From the NCBI GenBank assembly GCA_003170915.1, contig PMYB01000020.1, forward strand, positions 23,461 to 57,781: a DNA stretch of 34,321 bases. Reading direction: 5' to 3'. How positions within the stretch are numbered: the stretch's first letter is position 1; every line of letters begins with the position of its first letter. Below the pieces are notes generated by a model. It saw only the letters and a list, made by a program, of their open reading frames with translations, did not search any database and was not told the origin of the DNA. Shown in pieces: positions 8,194 through 16,764 of the stretch. The position numbers and the translations under genes are program-made. The DNA comes from Bryobacterales bacterium (lineage in GTDB: Bacteria; Acidobacteriota; Terriglobia; Bryobacterales; Bryobacteraceae).

Positions 8194-9612
8194 TCACTCC
8201 ACCGCGCGAAACTGGCCCAGACCAAAGTGGCACCCGTAGCCAACCGCAATAGGACCCGCTACCGGCCCCGCAAACTCCAACTCGAAGCCGTAGCCGAGGC
8301 GTGGTGAATCCTTCTTCCGATTCCGCCGGAACTCAATCCACCGGAAGCCTTGCCCGCCGCGCAAAACCGCCCGCTCAACGGACCGCACAGTCACTGGAGT
8401 CGGCAAACCGTGATTTTCCAACTCCCGGACAAGCTCGGCCCGCAGCCATTCGCCGAAGTCGCCCCGGCCCTCGCGATAGTGCTGAGTCGGCACGAACGGT
8501 GTCACGCTAACCAGTCGTCGCGCAGGCGGAAGCAACTGCTCTGGAGTGCCCCATCGAATCGGCGTGCACCGAATATCGGGCCGCCCGTCCGTCTGCCAAA
8601 GCGAATTCATCTGGTCCAACGCCAGCTTTTCCAGTTCGTCGAGCGGTTCGCGGCAGACCACGAGAAGATGATCCAAATGGCCGTCCAGATCCTGGTCGTA
8701 CGGAAGAACAAACGCATGTCGGTGCCCCGTCAGCGGCTTGCCATCAGCCCCCTTTCCGCTGAACTTCGGCGACACCAAACCCCCACCCCCTGACAGACGC
8801 CTATGAATACCCATGAGCTTTGAACGAACTCGCTCAGCAATTTCGAGAGTCGAGATCGACCGGGGAAGGACCTTCGATTCCAAGACAAACAATGCCCCGT
8901 GAACCGGTCTCGTATCCTTGACTCTTCGGCCTGCGTACGTCACCCCAAAGCAACGTCTGGGCCGCAAGTAGCTCACGAAGCGGAGCGCCGGTGGACCGCT
9001 CAGCTTCGCTTTGAACAGGTCCGCGGTTGAGAACGCAATCGCTTCAAGCCAATTGGGAAGCTCCTCGCGTGCGGCGGCACAAGCCACCGGCACAGTATCC
9101 ACATCGGAACGATCGGCGATGGGTTCTTCCGGTATACAATTCCATGCGGCATCCGTTACACCGGCCAGCACGCGCGCCGACACCCACGACTCGGAACGCC
9201 CCAGGTAATTCACTACGGACAGCAATTCGTCCAGATCCGCTACGACCGCGGAGTCGAGCACCAAGCCGGGCCAAGCAACCAGCACTCCCGACCGCGGTGA
9301 TACCGCGACGAACCCGTCGAAGATCAGCGTCTTTTGCGTCAGATCCTCCTCGTTCTTGCTGAGGAATGACCGCGTGTGAGACACGCTTGCGGCTGGAAGC
9401 AGGAAGCGCGGCGGAGAGGACGCTAGCGGCGCCAGCAAATTCTCCACCCGGTGTGCGTCCCAATCGGGCCGTTTACGCTTCCATGCATCGAACAGAGCGC
9501 GGATCAGCCGGTATGGGGAGGGGGGCCATTCCGGCACACCTTCGTTCACATGCCGGCCCCAGGGTGTGGCATGATACTTCCCTGCCGGAAATGTCAACTC
9601 GATGACTAGCAT
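8194..9612 (-). CDS. csb2: Csb2 (Cas5-Cas6 fusion of type I-G Cascade)
   Basis: A 472-residue Csb2 (GSU0054-family) protein. The N-terminus (MLVIELTFPAGKYHATPWG, then WPPSPYRLIRAL) is the RAMP/Cas5-like part. The family segment GHRHAFVLPYDQDLDGHLDH lies in the middle. The C-terminus ends with a glycine-rich Cas6-like loop (GYGCHFGLGQF). In type I-G this protein both processes pre-crRNA and caps the 5' handle end of the crRNA complex, so it should recognise the hairpin repeats of the adjoining array. The start at 9612 lies seven bases beyond the cas7 stop, with only a weak ribosome binding site, suggesting translational coupling. Confidence 0.93.
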   Translation of the reverse strand: MLVIELTFPAGKYHATPWGRHVNEGVPEWPPSPYRLIRALFDAWKRKRPDWDAHRVENLLAPLASSPPRFLLPAASVSHTRSFLSKNEEDLTQKTLIFDGFVAVSPRSGVLVAWPGLVLDSAVVADLDELLSVVNYLGRSESWVSARVLAGVTDAAWNCIPEEPIADRSDVDTVPVACAAAREELPNWLEAIAFSTADLFKAKLSGPPALRFVSYLRPRRCFGVTYAGRRVKDTRPVHGALFVLESKVLPRSISTLEIAERVRSKLMGIHRRLSGGGGLVSPKFSGKGADGKPLTGHRHAFVLPYDQDLDGHLDHLLVVCREPLDELEKLALDQMNSLWQTDGRPDIRCTPIRWGTPEQLLPPARRLVSVTPFVPTQHYREGRGDFGEWLRAELVRELENHGLPTPVTVRSVERAVLRGGQGFRWIEFRRNRKKDSPRLGYGFELEFAGPVAGPIAVGYGCHFGLGQFRAVE

Positions 9613-9619
9613 GGTCGCT

Positions 9620-10612
9620 TCATTTCTGCACGGGCGGCTTTTCCTCTTTTTTCCACTTCACTTCGGTTGTCAGCACGGTAACCGAAGGATCAGCGAACAG
9701 TTTCAGCTCCGCGCATTCCAGTATTTTCGCTTTCACCGCGGCAAGCAATTCTCTCTCTGCCGGAACTACAAACTGTGCGGGTTGCGTTGCTTTCAAATCG
9801 CCGGACACCATGAAATCGCAAGCCGTTCGCAACCGCAAACCGGCGTTCAGGAATCTGCGAACCTTATACAAGGCCAGGACTGTGAGCAAGCCTGTGGCGG
9901 CTTCATGCAGCCCGTACCCTCGGAGCAGTGCTAAGTCTAAATTGAAATAAGCCTTGATCTCCCGCGCCGTGTACTCGGTTCGGGGGTAGGGCACGTTGGA
10001 ATATACATCCTTGTCATAGTTGACAGCACGCAGCTTTCCGGTTGGATCGAGAGGATTGTTCTTGACGCCCCCCGAAGAAGCCTCCCGAACATCGCTTGCC
10101 TCAATGAATCCACTGATTGCGCGTGGCAGTCTTACCCTGCCATCGCCTATGTTCGCCATGAACACACCATGCAGAATCGAATTCGGGTCCACCCTGAAAA
10201 TCGCCTGGGCGATCTTCTTCCAGTTGAGTGGCCTTCCCTTGGCGTATTCGGCCTCGCTCACCAGCTTCGCCTGGAAGCCCTCGTTGGTAACGATGAAAGG
10301 CGAGTTAATCCGGTGGGCTTCCACCAGCGAGGTAGTCACCGCCCCTGACTCGCCAGACAGGGTTGCTCTCACATAGGGCAGCCCGGTCAGATCGGGACTG
10401 ATTTCCGGACCCGATCCGTCCAGACAGGCTGCCTCCATTCGGTTGGCCACGGACTGCGCCGACTCCACCAGCAGCATGCGCCGCCCGTCGTTTCTTTCGT
10501 AGACGGCGGCCCCTAGATCGGCAAACCCGGTCGGCTGAAACCGATCCCCTTGCGCCGGAATCAACACTTGTTCCATCAGGAGCCGCGATACGTCCTTCAG
10601 TTCTTCAATCAT
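9620..10612 (-). CDS. csb1: Csb1 (Cas7 backbone of type I-G Cascade)
   Basis: A 330-residue Csb1/GSU0053-family protein that forms the crRNA-binding backbone of the surveillance complex. The family signature LLVESAQSVANRMEAACLDG sits near residues 46-66, followed by TSLVEAHRINSPFI and by a C-terminal segment with RRFLNAGLRLRTACDF. The start ATG at 10612 follows the csx17 stop by two bases. The length and the absence of internal stops suggest a functional protein. Confidence 0.93.
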   Translation of the reverse strand: MIEELKDVSRLLMEQVLIPAQGDRFQPTGFADLGAAVYERNDGRRMLLVESAQSVANRMEAACLDGSGPEISPDLTGLPYVRATLSGESGAVTTSLVEAHRINSPFIVTNEGFQAKLVSEAEYAKGRPLNWKKIAQAIFRVDPNSILHGVFMANIGDGRVRLPRAISGFIEASDVREASSGGVKNNPLDPTGKLRAVNYDKDVYSNVPYPRTEYTAREIKAYFNLDLALLRGYGLHEAATGLLTVLALYKVRRFLNAGLRLRTACDFMVSGDLKATQPAQFVVPAERELLAAVKAKILECAELKLFADPSVTVLTTEVKWKKEEKPPVQK

Positions 10613-10614
10613 GA

Positions 10615-12954
10615 TTACGCTCCAGTCTCTTCGTCCTGTTCCAATACCAACGTCGAAATCTCCTGCAGCTTACGGCTCGGGACCAGTAACGATGCCGCCA
10701 ATCGCATACCGTCTTCTCCGTCCGGGAACACCGCTCTGGTTGCCTTCAGCCCCTTCGAATGCAGCCTTCGCGCCACAAGCCGGCACGCGTCACCCACCCT
10801 CTGTGCGCGCAATAGCGGAATGACGGCAGGTTCGTAGCCCACGGGCTCAACCCCATCAGTTCGTCGCCGGACCTCGTCGTTACGGAACAACTGTTTCAGC
10901 AACGCCCAACTCCGCGGAATCGTGCTCCGAGCCACCGGTTCAGACCAGCGGCGTCGAAGCTCAGCCGCCTCCGCGTCGGCTTTCCACCATTCGATCCATG
11001 TCATTCCGAAGAGCAGGTCTTCAATCAATTCGTCGTCCAAACTTCCTTCCAGGAACGCGGCGATGTCGCGGGGATGAACTTCAATGGAGCCGCGCAGTGG
11101 CTTTGCATCGCACGCCAAGCGCTCGGCGTCCATCATGCGCCGTTGCAGAACTCCGGTCAGGCGTTCCGCAAACGTCGCGCCACTCCACGACTTCTGGCCG
11201 TTTCCCTCCGCCCATGCCCAGTGCTTTTCCGGGTCGACGGAAATCAACCCGGCTCTCAGCGGCCCCACTTTTTCGGTTGGCCCGATAGACGCCAGCGCAG
11301 CCGCAATCCTGACTTCCACACTGCCATCGTCCGCCGCAAGAACCCATCGGGCACTCAGTCCCGACAGCGGCCGACTCAGGTGCGGCTCCTTCCCAGGATC
11401 ACGAGCCGCGAAGTACTTCTCCATGCGCCCAATTGCCGCCAGCAGATCCTTAAACCGCACAGCGTCACCTTGCACAAGGAAGCTGTAGATCGCACGATCA
11501 ACGCCGCGCCGGCATGAGACGAAGCGGGCAGGTGCAGCCTGGTTGCCCTTGGCCGCCGCCCTCCCGAAACCGTCGACTTGAGCAAGTATCGGGTCGAGTT
11601 CCTCAATAAGATCGACCTCGCGCCGCTCCCGCACCTGGAAGCGTGCGGCCGGTAGCGCAACATAACTGTCTCCCCGCCGCTTGAGGAGGCTAAACCGGAC
11701 AAACGACGTGATCCCGCGGTCGACGCCGAGGGAAGCGACCGCTTCCGCGAACTGCACACCATCCGACGCCTGCCTCCGGCCAATGTCCGCACGGCCCTCG
11801 CGCAGTAGTGAGCGCAATTCTTCGAATTCGGCGGCCCTTTCCCAAATAGGCATCCAAATCTCAGCGCGGGAATCATCGTTCTCGCTGGCTGATCCATACC
11901 CGACCGTCCGCGGACGAACCGTAAACGAACTGCTTGCCCCGTGCGCTGTGCCGACGCCCTGCCTGCGCGAGACTCCGCTCGCCCACGCCGCTGCGCCTTC
12001 CATACTAAGAACAAATTCCCACGGGTTTGCGGGAAACTTTTTGGTCTCGATTCCCGGCCCCTGGTTATAGCCGCCGGCCCGCCCGGGATCGTGTTGTCCT
12101 GTCGCAGCAACCTCCAATCCTCCTGTGGCTTCGCCGAATAGCGCGTTCCGTAAGAGGTTCTTCACCCGCCCGTCGCCTGAGTCCAGCAGGAGGCCCGAGA
12201 CCCGGTCCATGAAGCCATTGGTGTAATCCAAATTGCCCTCATTGCCACCGGTACCGAGGACAGGCGGGGGATAGAGTTTATTGTCCGGCCCCACGATCGC
12301 GGCGGCGTCGATCCAGTCGAGGGCTCGATCACAGAGCCGATTTCTACAAGACCGAATAATCGCTTCCTTGCTCGACGCCCGGTTAGCGCTGTTTACGGCC
12401 GTTCTCACCTTCTTCAGAGCCCTGACACGGACACCCTCCGCAGCCAGTTCGTCTACTGTGAGGTTAAGGGTTCTCTCGCTCGCATCCGGCAATTCGGCCT
12501 TCGCCTCGGAAAGAAGTTCGAGGAGTTTCTTCAGCTTCTTGGCAGCACTCTTGGCCGCTTCAAGCTCTACCTGCTGAAGCAAGCTTCCAATACTGAGCTC
12601 CCGAGGCGGCAGTTCGGGTAGCGAGAGAACCGTCTTGATCGTTTGACTGTATTCCCGAAAGCGCGGGCAGTCGGTCGCAAGTATCCGCTCCAGGCCAACC
12701 TTACTGTCTCCTTCATAGAAACCGCTACCACCGTTCCACGGCCCAACAATCGGCGTCGGGCTGTAACGATCCAGAAAGAAGCGCACTAACCCATCCTCGT
12801 CCAAACTGGACTCCAGCCAGAACGTGTCGCCCCGCCACCAGGCTCTCGCTTCCTGGTCCTCCTGCTCGGACACAAGCCGCAACACGCCGAGCGCTTTCAG
12901 ATACGCTGCCATCGGCTCCGGCGAGCAACCTCGCAGAGCAATCCGGTGCGCCAT
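10615..12954 (-). CDS. csx17: Csx17 (Cas8g large subunit of type I-G Cascade)
   Basis: A 779-residue protein of the Csx17/Cas8 type that marks subtype I-G and is thought to recognise the PAM and recruit Cas3. The N-terminus reads MAHRIALRGCSPEPMAAYLKALGVLRLV, followed at 71-80 by the family hallmark GPWNGGSGFY. A second marker, GGNEGNLDYTNGFM, lies near residue 235. The ATG at 12954 directly abuts the cas3 stop (TAGATG), so it is translationally coupled to the 3' half of the interrupted cas3. The reading frame is intact over its full length. Its expression may suffer from the upstream transposon. Confidence 0.93.
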   Translation of the reverse strand: MAHRIALRGCSPEPMAAYLKALGVLRLVSEQEDQEARAWWRGDTFWLESSLDEDGLVRFFLDRYSPTPIVGPWNGGSGFYEGDSKVGLERILATDCPRFREYSQTIKTVLSLPELPPRELSIGSLLQQVELEAAKSAAKKLKKLLELLSEAKAELPDASERTLNLTVDELAAEGVRVRALKKVRTAVNSANRASSKEAIIRSCRNRLCDRALDWIDAAAIVGPDNKLYPPPVLGTGGNEGNLDYTNGFMDRVSGLLLDSGDGRVKNLLRNALFGEATGGLEVAATGQHDPGRAGGYNQGPGIETKKFPANPWEFVLSMEGAAAWASGVSRRQGVGTAHGASSSFTVRPRTVGYGSASENDDSRAEIWMPIWERAAEFEELRSLLREGRADIGRRQASDGVQFAEAVASLGVDRGITSFVRFSLLKRRGDSYVALPAARFQVRERREVDLIEELDPILAQVDGFGRAAAKGNQAAPARFVSCRRGVDRAIYSFLVQGDAVRFKDLLAAIGRMEKYFAARDPGKEPHLSRPLSGLSARWVLAADDGSVEVRIAAALASIGPTEKVGPLRAGLISVDPEKHWAWAEGNGQKSWSGATFAERLTGVLQRRMMDAERLACDAKPLRGSIEVHPRDIAAFLEGSLDDELIEDLLFGMTWIEWWKADAEAAELRRRWSEPVARSTIPRSWALLKQLFRNDEVRRRTDGVEPVGYEPAVIPLLRAQRVGDACRLVARRLHSKGLKATRAVFPDGEDGMRLAASLLVPSRKLQEISTLVLEQDEETGA

Positions 12955-14685
12955 CTATAACACCTCCACCGGCTTGGCGCTCGCTCGCGCATCCGCCGCC
13001 CGAATCAGACCCTCCAGGTACGCCAACCGGAAAACACCAATCCTGTCCCGCAACCCGATCATTCGGTCCAACCACGAGCGCCGCCCGTCCTCGCTCATAC
13101 CAAGCAGCATTGGCTCGAGGTCCAGCACGATGCCGGGTACTACGACCCCGCCGCCCAGATCGACCTCGGGTAAGGAGTCTCCTTCGTGTATTCCGCGCGC
13201 GAATCTCACGTCCGGCTTGTCCGGCTTCGTCTCGCCGGGCATAGCCCGAATCGAAAGCCGCACCTTACCGTGATGGCAGGCCGCCAAGTAGACCGCCAGA
13301 TCGGACGCGCCCATCTGAAGCAACGCCAGCGCGCTTGCCAGTTCATGCCGGAAGTGAGGCCGCGAGTGGCGTCCGCGGAATTCGGTTTTCGCGAGGAACA
13401 ATCCTTTTGTCGCCTCGTCGGCGGTCAACTGCCGGTGCACGCTCTCCTGGAACACCCAGTGGCACTTGCCAATGTCATGCCGCAGAGAGGCATAAAGCAA
13501 ATCGTCAACAAAGCCGCCGATTCCGATGTTGTCCAACTTTCCCGCGATAAGTTCCGCCTGCGACCTGACCTCTCGCGAATGGGCCATCACCGTTTGCCTG
13601 TACTTCTGATTAGTCAGGGGTTCGTCGTCCATCCCCACCTCTGGTTCCGCGCCATCGGTGGGAACTACCGGTACGGCGGCCAGGGATTCGAAGTCCCAAC
13701 CGCGTTCCACATCGTAGCCGCCGGCCTTCGTATCCACGATCAGAATCATGCCTGGGCGCAGCAGTTCCGCGTCCTGGGCCGTCACCCTCTTCCACTCGCG
13801 ATCAATGGCGCTCCAGGTCCAGGCTTCCCTCCGCTTCTTGTTCTTCAGCGCCTTGTCGAGAAACTTCCGGAACTCGCCAATCGGCACGGCGCAAAGCTCG
13901 TCGCTCGTAGGCGTGACAGTTTTGGGGGCCGGCCCTTCGTCCGGCAGTTCACGCCACGCCACCATCACATCCCGTTCGTCCCCTTCGCGTATGAAGCGGG
14001 AGATATCGATGTCGTACCCGGAAAGATCTCTGGTCGTATCAAACAAATCCAACAGGTCCCGGCGTCGGATAATGTCGCCATGCTCAAACCCGTCCGGGGG
14101 TCGAGGCAAATCGTTGATCCGAGCTGAATCCAGTTCTGCAATCAGGGACCTGGACTGTTCCAGATCTTCCGGCTCGTAAGGACTCGCTTCTTCACCTGTC
14201 CGGTCGACCCAGAAGATCCGGCCTTCATCCAACTCCCCGGCCCGATTGCAGCGCCCGAAGCGCTGAACGAGACCTGTGTACGGCGCAAGATCCGTTACCA
14301 AGAGGGCTGAGCTGATATCGACGCCGGCTTCGACCACCTGAGTCGCAACCAAAACACGTCCGCCCGCTGGAATTCCATCGGAGAGCAACTTGGACCAACC
14401 CAGCCTTTCATGGCCGCGAAACCGGGAGTGTAACAACCGGATATCCAGTGGTTGCTTAGCGATCCGATTCAACGCATCGTACGTCTCGCGAGCCCATGCG
14501 ACACGGTTCAAAATCACCAGAGACTGAGAGCCGGCCGCATGGTTGTCCATGACGAATTGCGCGATGCCCACGGTCGTTTGGCACGACTCCGGAGCCCGAG
14601 TAAGCTTCTTTGGGCAATAATGAACTTGACTAATCCACCGGGAGGTAGTAGGCTTGGGATTGGTGGCGCGTGCCACGTCGTTCAT
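12955..14685 (-). CDS. cas3: cas3, 3' half (RecA2 and HD nuclease), interrupted by IS
   Basis: The distal part of the Cas3 helicase-nuclease. True cas3 sequence begins at 14612 (14605-14612 is the target duplication); the open frame runs on into the transposon end to an ATG at 14685, adding 23 foreign residues before CPKKLTRAPESCQ. It carries the second RecA domain (LVILNRVAWARETYDAL, VLVATQVVEAGVDIS, QRFGRCNRAGE) and then a C-terminal HD nuclease: His369, the HD pair in LRHDIGK (403-404), FRHELASA and HHGK (471-474), numbered in this frame. A C-terminal HD is the I-G arrangement. No good ribosome binding site precedes 14685, so whether this half is made is open. The stop TAG abuts the csx17 start. 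Confidence 0.88.
   Translation of the reverse strand: MNDVARATNPKPTTSRWISQVHYCPKKLTRAPESCQTTVGIAQFVMDNHAAGSQSLVILNRVAWARETYDALNRIAKQPLDIRLLHSRFRGHERLGWSKLLSDGIPAGGRVLVATQVVEAGVDISSALLVTDLAPYTGLVQRFGRCNRAGELDEGRIFWVDRTGEEASPYEPEDLEQSRSLIAELDSARINDLPRPPDGFEHGDIIRRRDLLDLFDTTRDLSGYDIDISRFIREGDERDVMVAWRELPDEGPAPKTVTPTSDELCAVPIGEFRKFLDKALKNKKRREAWTWSAIDREWKRVTAQDAELLRPGMILIVDTKAGGYDVERGWDFESLAAVPVVPTDGAEPEVGMDDEPLTNQKYRQTVMAHSREVRSQAELIAGKLDNIGIGGFVDDLLYASLRHDIGKCHWVFQESVHRQLTADEATKGLFLAKTEFRGRHSRPHFRHELASALALLQMGASDLAVYLAACHHGKVRLSIRAMPGETKPDKPDVRFARGIHEGDSLPEVDLGGGVVVPGIVLDLEPMLLGMSEDGRRSWLDRMIGLRDRIGVFRLAYLEGLIRAADARASAKPVEVL
14605..14612. repeat. Target site duplication, left copy
   Basis: CTTCTTTG, identical to 17763-17770. 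Eight bases is the usual duplication length of the IS1595 family. It codes for part of Pro-Lys-Lys of Cas3 on the minus strand. Confidence 0.9.
14613..14638. repeat. Left terminal inverted repeat of the IS1595-like element
   Basis: Starts GGCAATAATGAACTTGACTA. It pairs with 17737-17762 with a single mismatch in 26 positions (the tenth base). It contains TTGACT reading inward. Confidence 0.9.
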
Positions 14686-14796
14686 TGGGAGGGATACCCT
14701 GAAATCCCAGCGGGCTTCATTTTGGACGCAAGAGGCTTTTTCGATCCCGTTGATGGTGGCTCGCGAAGCTATGAGTATGGCAGCGGGTGGGTGTTA

Positions 14797-15588
14797 ATGA
14801 CCCACGCGATGACATTTTATGGAGACGAGAGCGGCAGTCACGGCAAGGGCACTTTTGTAATTGCTGGCTACCTAGCGACGGCGCACAACTGGGAACGGTT
14901 CAAAGCGGACTGGAATACGGCACTTTCCGAGGAGCCCAGAATCACGCATTTTCACAGGGGCCATAACTACCACGGGGATGGTGTCTTCGAGGGATGGGAC
15001 GAACCAACAAGGCAGGCCAAGCTAAACCGGATGATTAGGGTCTTCGAGAGGTTTGGGGCGCACATAGTAGAGTTGTCTTCCACTATCGAATGGAATGAAT
15101 ACCGGGCTGTCGTCCACGGGCCGCTGGCAAAAGAACTTTCAAACCCCTACTATTTTTGTCTTCACGGCGTGATGTCGCTGGCCGTAGATTGGGTCAGAAA
15201 AACAGGCGAAGACGCGGACATTAGCTTTGTTTTCGATTATCAATTCGAGCATCAGGCTGAGGCGGTTCGCCAGTATACCCACATAAAACAGCGTTTCCCC
15301 CAGATCGGCAAGCACATGTCTGGAATCTGTTTCATGGATGACGAAAAGGTGGCGGGCTTGCAGGCCGCCGACTTGATTGCGTGGCAGATTCGCAGAGACT
15401 ATGTAAAGCCGCCCGAGGATGATGATGAGATTAGGCCAGAGCTAGAGCTACTGAGGGCCACCTACAAGCACGATGCGCTGTCAAACAAATCGAACGCATT
15501 GGGGATCGCACGGCTTATCACCAAGATCGAAGGTGCCGGTACACCAAGGCGAGGGTCAGATTTGTGTCCCGGTGGAATCGGAGGATAA
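14797..15588 (+). CDS. DUF3800 domain protein, transposon passenger
   Basis: A 263-residue protein with the DUF3800 pattern: an N-terminal MTFYGDESGSHGKGTFVIAG (DES motif at about 10-12) and, near the C-terminus, GLQAADLIAWQIRRDY. The family has an RNase H-like core, is widespread next to defence genes and mobile elements, and its biochemical role is not settled. The start is uncertain: ATG 14797 or 14809, neither with a strong ribosome binding site. Upstream in-frame codons would read through the transposon end and are rejected. The next gene starts in the stop codon (TAATG overlap at 15586-15590), so the passengers form an operon. Confidence 0.75.
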   Translation: MTHAMTFYGDESGSHGKGTFVIAGYLATAHNWERFKADWNTALSEEPRITHFHRGHNYHGDGVFEGWDEPTRQAKLNRMIRVFERFGAHIVELSSTIEWNEYRAVVHGPLAKELSNPYYFCLHGVMSLAVDWVRKTGEDADISFVFDYQFEHQAEAVRQYTHIKQRFPQIGKHMSGICFMDDEKVAGLQAADLIAWQIRRDYVKPPEDDDEIRPELELLRATYKHDALSNKSNALGIARLITKIEGAGTPRRGSDLCPGGIGG

Positions 15589-16229
15589 TGGACACCATGA
15601 GGCTAACTGTTCAGATATCGCCACTGCCGTTATTGCTGTGCATCGCTATGTCCGGGATGGCACAAACCGACAACGTTGCCGCAGGTGCATGGACGCAGGT
15701 TGATAGGTCTGACCCGTTGCACCAAACATCGTTCAAGGAGTTCACGCTAACGGGCAAGTTCCTTGTTGCGCCCCGACAGTCCAACCTTGCCGCGCCAATC
15801 CTGGTGCTCCATTGCCAACCTGGGCCGCATCGTGTCGGGAAGTCCCAGACGAACGGGTATTTCGTCGAGGGATGGATTGCGACTGGAGCGGTTCTGGATT
15901 CAGCCAAACCACGGGCCTGGGATTCCGCGAAGTTGGCGTCCACGCTTAATGATCTCGTTTCGGTGGAATACCGACTGGACGACAAGAAGTTACAGTCCGA
16001 GTGGTGGCCCAAGAGCACGGATCATTCAGGGGTCTTTCTGGATGATGTGAGACTGGACAATCTTCTGTACGGTCATCTCCTTTGGCATAAGGAAGGAACC
16101 GGCCCCCAGATTACAAGGATCATGCTTGGCGTTCCAGAATATCTCGCGGTTCAGATCCAGATGGAATTTGACCTGCCCGACTCAACCGAAGTGGCTAACG
16201 CGTGTGGCGTTATCCTGCACAAACGATAA
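15588..16229 (+). CDS. Exported hypothetical protein, transposon passenger
   Basis: A 213-residue protein I do not recognise. It begins MDTMRLTVQISPLPLLLCIA and then has a small-residue site before AQTDN, which looks like a cleavable signal peptide, so it is probably periplasmic. The rest is soluble and beta-rich in appearance (for example FTLTGKFLVAPR and YLAVQIQMEFDLPD), with one Cys in the predicted mature region at VLHCQPG. ATG 15588 overlaps the DUF3800 stop and follows GGAGG at 15579-15583 closely; ATG 15597 is a possible alternative start. Confidence 0.6.
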   Translation: MDTMRLTVQISPLPLLLCIAMSGMAQTDNVAAGAWTQVDRSDPLHQTSFKEFTLTGKFLVAPRQSNLAAPILVLHCQPGPHRVGKSQTNGYFVEGWIATGAVLDSAKPRAWDSAKLASTLNDLVSVEYRLDDKKLQSEWWPKSTDHSGVFLDDVRLDNLLYGHLLWHKEGTGPQITRIMLGVPEYLAVQIQMEFDLPDSTEVANACGVILHKR

Positions 16230-16240
16230 AAGAGGGCGAA

Positions 16241-16543
16241 ATGACGATTCAGGCGAAACGTTTCATGGAGTTATCGGATATTTTGGGAATGCGGTTGCGT
16301 TGCAACGAGTGTAGCACCGAGATATTGGTGCCTTTCGACAGAGAGATACGGGTAAAGAAGTTCCGAACTTGCCCGCACTGCAATGCCGCGTGGACTACTA
16401 ACGGAACGTCAATTGAGAACGCAATTGAGGAAGCGATGCAGACCGTAAGGGTGCTAGCGAATCTGCTTCAAGGGGGAGGGTTCCGGGCTGGGTTTTCCCT
16501 GACTCTAGAGATTAAACCCGAGACGTGCGATGATAAGGATTAG
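16241..16543 (+). CDS. Small zinc-ribbon hypothetical protein, transposon passenger
   Basis: A 100-residue protein with two Cys pairs, CNEC (about 21-24) and CPHC (about 44-47), spaced as a zinc ribbon, followed by a helical segment (IENAIEEAMQTVRVLANLL). The ATG at 16241 follows a GAGGGCGA stretch and lies 11 bases after the preceding stop. I do not recognise a specific family. A nucleic-acid or protein-binding adaptor is the plainest guess from the ribbon alone. Confidence 0.6.
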   Translation: MTIQAKRFMELSDILGMRLRCNECSTEILVPFDREIRVKKFRTCPHCNAAWTTNGTSIENAIEEAMQTVRVLANLLQGGGFRAGFSLTLEIKPETCDDKD

Positions 16544-16548
16544 AGAAC

Positions 16549-16764
16549 ATGGGCAGCGAACCCGCAACGTCGTTACCAGAGTGCATCGAAGGCCCAGAAG
16601 CGTTTCAGCGCTTCGATGCCCTAGTGGATTCCGTGCTGGCCGTGCCGCACGCCACGCTTGTGCGACGCGAACGCGCCTACCGCAAGAAGGTGGAAGCAAA
16701 CCCGAAGAGGCGCGGGCCGAAGCGAAAGGTCAACCCCTCCGCTTCCCCCGGCCCTGCCGTTTAG
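16549..16764 (+). CDS. Small basic hypothetical protein, transposon passenger
   Basis: A 71-residue protein: MGSEPATSLPECIEGPEAFQRFDALVDSVLAVPHATLVRRE, then a strongly basic tail rich in Lys, Arg and Pro (KANPKRRGPKRK-like). The IEGPEAFQRFDALVDSVLAVP segment resembles small proteins of unknown function that recur in acidobacterial genomes next to mobile or toxin-like genes. That comparison is from memory and is not decisive. It starts six bases after the previous stop and its end overlaps the convergent transposase end by four bases. Confidence 0.55.
   Translation: MGSEPATSLPECIEGPEAFQRFDALVDSVLAVPHATLVRRERAYRKKVEANPKRRGPKRKVNPSASPGPAV

Noticed and set aside
14452-14796. An N-terminal extension of the DUF3800 gene into cas3
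   Set aside because: It would include host cas3 antisense sequence and the terminal repeat; the domain itself starts near 14797-14809.
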